DNA from: Pseudobdellovibrio sp.
GTDB lineage: Bacteria; Bdellovibrionota; Bdellovibrionia; Bdellovibrionales; Bdellovibrionaceae
Assembly (NCBI GenBank): GCA_025449725.1
Contig: JANWIU010000162.1
Location: forward strand, 1 to 8,597
Direction: 5' to 3'
Length of the DNA: 8,597 nt
Part shown: in pieces, positions 6,111 through 8,597 of the stretch
Position numbering within the stretch: position 1 is the stretch's first letter
Layout of the letters: each line of letters starts with the position of its first letter
The notes under the pieces: model-generated
The model's database searches: none
What the model was told of the DNA's origin: nothing
What the model saw: only the letters and a program-made list of their open reading frames with translations
Made by a program: the position numbers and the translations under genes

Positions 6111-6129
6111 TAGACCCCACGAAGGTCTA
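6111..6129. repeat. TAGACC/GGTCTA hairpin in the intergenic region
   Basis: TAGACC (6111-6116) and GGTCTA (6124-6129) are perfect inverted repeats around a 7-nt spacer. There is no T-run after either side, so it is not a terminator. It could be a protein-binding site or chance. Confidence 0.3.
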
Positions 6130-6299
6130 AATAATATATAAAATCATGTGTAAAAACATATAGTTATGTGCAATTACAATTTACATTAGTTTTATTGAAA
6201 ATAATTAAAAAAAAGTTACAGGCGAAGGGCCAGATCTTCCTATTTTGAACATTATTTAATCAAACTCTACTCCTCTGACAGGCCATACTTGCCGATAAA

Positions 6300-6311
6300 C
6301 CTCTTAAGAGG
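6300..6311 (+). promoter_or_regulatory. Palindrome covering the ribosome site of the TPR lipoprotein gene
   Basis: CCTCTTAAGAGG is a perfect 12-bp palindrome. Its right half supplies the Shine-Dalgarno (AAGAGG, 6306-6311), 6 nt before ATG 6318. In mRNA, CCTC could pair with GAGG across a TTAA loop and partly hide the ribosome site; in DNA it could be an operator. The 4-bp stem is weak, so any translational effect would be modest. Confidence 0.4.
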
Positions 6312-6317
6312 AAGTTC

Positions 6318-8162
6318 ATGAGCGGATTAAAAAAGACATATCTGATTCCTATTTTATTACTCTTTTCTGTTGGGTGTGCGAGCCCGACTCAGCAATATTA
6401 TGATTCCGCATTTAATGACCGTAATCGTGCACCTGCATCTTTGAATGTTCCAACTGCAGTTGATATTAAAGACACAGAAATAATCGATCCGCTTCACAAT
6501 CAGGCGCAAGCTGACTTTCTTTTTTTGAAATCTGAATTGGAATCTGCTGCCGGTCATGGCACAGAATCGATTGAGCTTTTGAAAACCGCGCTTATTTACG
6601 ACCCTTCATCAACAACATTGATGCAGAAACTTTCGGTTGAGTATTACAAAGCCGGAAATGTCGAAACGTCGATTCATTGGGCAGAAAAAGCATACGAAGT
6701 CTCAGGAAATAAACGCGATGTTGGTTTGTTATTGGCCGGGTTGAGCACTTCACAAAAAAATTATTCAAAATCTGAAGAGATTTACAAAGCTTTAATAAAG
6801 GCAGATCCGAAAGATATGGAAACCTTACTTTATTTAGGTGCGGTCTATACGGAAATGAAGGAATACGCGAAAGCGATTGAAAGTTTCAAGGCTGTTTGTG
6901 CAGACAAAGAATTCGCTTCGAAACATTTGTCTTTTTACTACCTGGCAAGAGTTTACTCAGAACAATCTCCTAAGAAAACGGCTCGCGTAAAGGCCGAACT
7001 GAAAAAAGCTATGGAAGCTAAGCCTGACTTTTTTGAAGCTATCAGCATGATGGGCCAATATGTTCAAAAAGAAAAGGGCTTGGAAGCTTTTGTAAAATAC
7101 TATGAAGGTGTTCAAAAAGAACATCCGCAAACTAAAATTGCTGAAATACTTTCTCAATTTTATATTTCAACGAATCAATACGACAAAGCCTATCAACAAC
7201 TAGAAATGCTAGATGAAGCCAGTGATGATTCGGTTCAAGTTAAACTGAAAATGGCGCTTATTTTAATTGATAAAAAATTGTATGACCGTGCCATCGTAAA
7301 ATTAGAAGAAATTCTTCAAATTGCACCGGATTCAGATAAAGTTAGATTCTACCTGTCGGCTGTTCACGAAGAAAAACGCGAATACAAAGAAGCGCTGGCC
7401 CAGTATCTTAAAATCGAAGCTGAGAGCGGCTACTACGAAGAATCACGTTTGCATGCGGCCTATTTAAGTAAACTTTTAGGCAATCCCGATCAAGGCTTGG
7501 GATACTTAAAAGAATTGGTACCTGCAAAATCAGACAATCCTCAGGCATTTATCTTTATGGCTCAGCTGTACGAAGACAAAAATGATTTTAAAAAATCATT
7601 AGAAACTTTGAAATCGGCGCAAGAGAAGTTCGCTTCTTCTGCTGTGGTTTTTTACCACATGGGAATGTTGCAGGATAAAATGAATTTGAAGTCCGACATG
7701 ATCTCCAGCATGAAAAAGGTTATTGATTTAGAGCCTGAACATGCGCAAGCACTGAACTACTTAGCTTATTCATGGGCTGAAATGGGTGAGCAGCTTGAAA
7801 AAGCAGAAGCTTATGCACGTCGAGCTGTCGCGAAAGAAAAAAACGATCCGTTTATTCTGGATACATTAGGTTGGGTGCTATACAAAAAAGGCGAATACAA
7901 AAAAGCCGCTGACGTTCTTGAGAAGGCTCATAAAATGCAAGGTGATGTGGGAATCATCGCTGAACATCTAGGTGATGTGTATTCAAAAATGAATCAGCAC
8001 GAAAAAGCCATCGAGCATTTTACGAAAGCTCAGTCTCTGGAAGCAGATTCAAAGCATAAAGAAGAGTTGCAAATTAAAGTGACCTTGATTCAAAACTTGA
8101 TCAAGGGCGTGAGAACGCCGTCTTCAGCTGCGAATGATTCAAACAAAACAGTGTCGCCGTAA
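6318..8162 (+). CDS. Large tetratricopeptide-repeat lipoprotein
   Basis: The 614-residue protein has a lipoprotein signal peptide (LKKTYLIPILLLFSVGC, Cys20). After a linker of about 40 residues, nearly all of residues 65-577 is built from consecutive TPR-type helical pairs, roughly 14-15 by eye. The clearest are near 168-198 (LLYLGAVYTEMKEYAKAIESFKAV), 307-337 (KLYDRAIVKLEEILQIAPDS), 342-371, 477-508, 512-542 (LDTLGWVLYKKGEYKKAADVLEKAH) and 546-577 (EHLGDVYSKMNQHEKAIEHFTKA). The C-terminal block LNYLAYSWAEMG through LDTLGWVLYKKGEY resembles the conserved end of large envelope TPR proteins in other proteobacteria. TPR solenoids act as protein-binding scaffolds, so a periplasm-facing assembly or docking role is likely, but the partner is unknown. 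The tail after 595 is short and Ser/Asn-rich. ATG 6318 is supported by AAGAGG. It appears monocistronic, ending at the hairpin at 8222-8252. Confidence 0.92.
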   Translation: MSGLKKTYLIPILLLFSVGCASPTQQYYDSAFNDRNRAPASLNVPTAVDIKDTEIIDPLHNQAQADFLFLKSELESAAGHGTESIELLKTALIYDPSSTTLMQKLSVEYYKAGNVETSIHWAEKAYEVSGNKRDVGLLLAGLSTSQKNYSKSEEIYKALIKADPKDMETLLYLGAVYTEMKEYAKAIESFKAVCADKEFASKHLSFYYLARVYSEQSPKKTARVKAELKKAMEAKPDFFEAISMMGQYVQKEKGLEAFVKYYEGVQKEHPQTKIAEILSQFYISTNQYDKAYQQLEMLDEASDDSVQVKLKMALILIDKKLYDRAIVKLEEILQIAPDSDKVRFYLSAVHEEKREYKEALAQYLKIEAESGYYEESRLHAAYLSKLLGNPDQGLGYLKELVPAKSDNPQAFIFMAQLYEDKNDFKKSLETLKSAQEKFASSAVVFYHMGMLQDKMNLKSDMISSMKKVIDLEPEHAQALNYLAYSWAEMGEQLEKAEAYARRAVAKEKNDPFILDTLGWVLYKKGEYKKAADVLEKAHKMQGDVGIIAEHLGDVYSKMNQHEKAIEHFTKAQSLEADSKHKEELQIKVTLIQNLIKGVRTPSSAANDSNKTVSP

Positions 8163-8597
8163 GCGAAAACACGATTTTCCAGTCGATAGCCAGTAACGGA
8201 ACAAATGAAAATATAAAAATTAAAGCGGCAATTTTGAATAGCCGCTTTTTTTCTTTGCGAATTTCATTAAATGCTTCTGACAGTGAAGCTAAAACTTCGA
8301 AATTATTTTTCTCTAAATACTTTTGGCTGAAGATAAGTTGAAATCCCATCATAAGTGAAACACTGAAGGTCACAAGTGCAGACATCAATCCAAGTACGGG
8401 TGAGGCTTCCTTCATATAGATGTGGGTGAAAGAATGCATTGCGCCCCAGAAGAAAATGGCCGGCAGGCTTAACAAAAAAAGTTTTGCTTCAGCCAGTTGT
8501 GCCTTTTTTGTAAAAGGCATAGCTTGAAGCAATACCGCTAATTGCAGCAGTGACATGATTGCCAGTAAACTTAATCCACCGATATTGGCAGCCCACA
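8101..8597 (-). CDS. Multi-pass membrane protein of unknown function (5' partial)
   Basis: The minus-strand frame is open to the window's right edge (first full codon reads W, then AANIGGLSLLAIM), so Met at 8556 need not be the start and the N-terminus is missing. The visible 164 residues hold about four to five membrane helices: near 4-26, 39-61 (LFLLSLPAIFFWGAMHSFTHIYM), 67-89 (VLGLMSALVTFSVSLMMGFQLIF), 119-137 (LFKIAALIFIFSFVPLLAI) and perhaps 140-152. A charged cytoplasmic-type stretch (QKYLEKNN...EIRKEKKR, 91-118) lies between them, which is consistent topology. I do not recognise the family. The last 20 codons or so overlap the end of the convergent TPR gene by 62 nt, and that gene's terminator hairpin lies inside this coding region. 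Confidence 0.72.
   Translation of the reverse strand, partial: WAANIGGLSLLAIMSLLQLAVLLQAMPFTKKAQLAEAKLFLLSLPAIFFWGAMHSFTHIYMKEASPVLGLMSALVTFSVSLMMGFQLIFSQKYLEKNNFEVLASLSEAFNEIRKEKKRLFKIAALIFIFSFVPLLAIDWKIVFSLTATLFCLNHSQLKTAFSRP
8222..8252 (+). terminator. Rho-independent terminator of the TPR lipoprotein gene
   Basis: AAAGCGGC (8222-8229) pairs perfectly with GCCGCTTT (8241-8248) around an 11-nt loop, and the T-run continues to 8252, about 60 nt past the TPR stop. The minus-strand reading of the hairpin is followed by TAATTTTTAT, so it might also act weakly the other way. It lies inside the convergent membrane-protein gene, where it encodes the KKRLFKIAAL stretch. Confidence 0.85.

Larger units (their letters stand above)
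5950..6317. other. AT-rich divergent intergenic region, phaR-like/TPR lipoprotein
   Basis: No gene is seen in these roughly 370 bases. The part nearest the phaR-like gene holds its likely promoter and a GGTGCACC palindrome. The middle (about 6060-6215) is very AT-rich with short hairpins at 6111-6129 and around 6155-6170 (ACATA/TATGT). The part before the TPR gene has weak promoter-like hexamers, for example TTGAAC at 6245-6250 and CTGACA at 6275-6280, without a convincing -10, and a palindrome over the ribosome site. I found no tRNA, riboswitch or DnaA-box cluster. Confidence 0.6.

Noticed and set aside
6155..6175. ACATA/TATGT short inverted repeat.
   Set aside because: Five-base arms in very AT-rich DNA are expected by chance; no supporting context.
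6060..6215. AT-rich intergenic stretch as a possible replication origin.
   Set aside because: No recognisable DnaA boxes, iterons or replication genes are present.

Overview
The window looks like chromosomal DNA of a low-to-moderate GC Gram-negative bacterium. Three proteins carry lipoprotein signal peptides, and one of these is an LpoB-type activator of peptidoglycan synthesis, so the cell has an outer membrane. The style of the histidine kinase (AHELNNP box followed by NNPIAFIYSN), a PhaR-like regulator without PHA genes around it, and many small membrane or lipoprotein genes suggest a Bdellovibrionota-type (Bdellovibrio/Bacteriovorax) genome. That placement is an inference from family resemblance and was not tested. 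I see no mobile element, CRISPR array, tRNA or rRNA.

Layout. 1-1653 (+): 3' part of a membrane sensor histidine kinase whose N-terminus lies outside the window. About 1740-2294 (+): a small unrecognised protein with an N-terminal membrane anchor. 2291-2668 (-): a short RadC/JAB-domain protein whose stop codon interlocks with the previous gene's stop (CTAA). 2809-4650 (+): a two-gene lipoprotein operon, an LpoB-like protein followed by a COG3014-like TPR lipoprotein. 4787-5314 (+): a peroxiredoxin-like thioredoxin-fold protein with its own TATAAT box and a nearby inverted repeat. 5381-5932 (-): a PhaR-type DNA-binding regulator with a clear terminator and a plausible promoter. 5933-6317: an AT-rich divergent intergenic region of about 385 nt with several small palindromes. 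6318-8162 (+): a large lipoprotein made almost wholly of TPR repeats. 8101-8597 (-): the C-terminal part of a multi-pass membrane protein that runs out of the window. It overlaps the TPR gene, and the TPR gene's terminator lies inside it.

The strongest functional theme is the cell envelope: LpoB plus its COG3014 partner, the TPR lipoprotein, two membrane-anchored proteins of unknown role and a membrane sensor kinase. I found no convincing new multi-gene system. The observations most worth checking are the LpoB/COG3014 pair, the terminator embedded in a convergent coding region, the palindromes in the phaR/TPR intergenic region (one covers the Shine-Dalgarno sequence), and the peroxiredoxin-like protein that has lost its second active-site cysteine.
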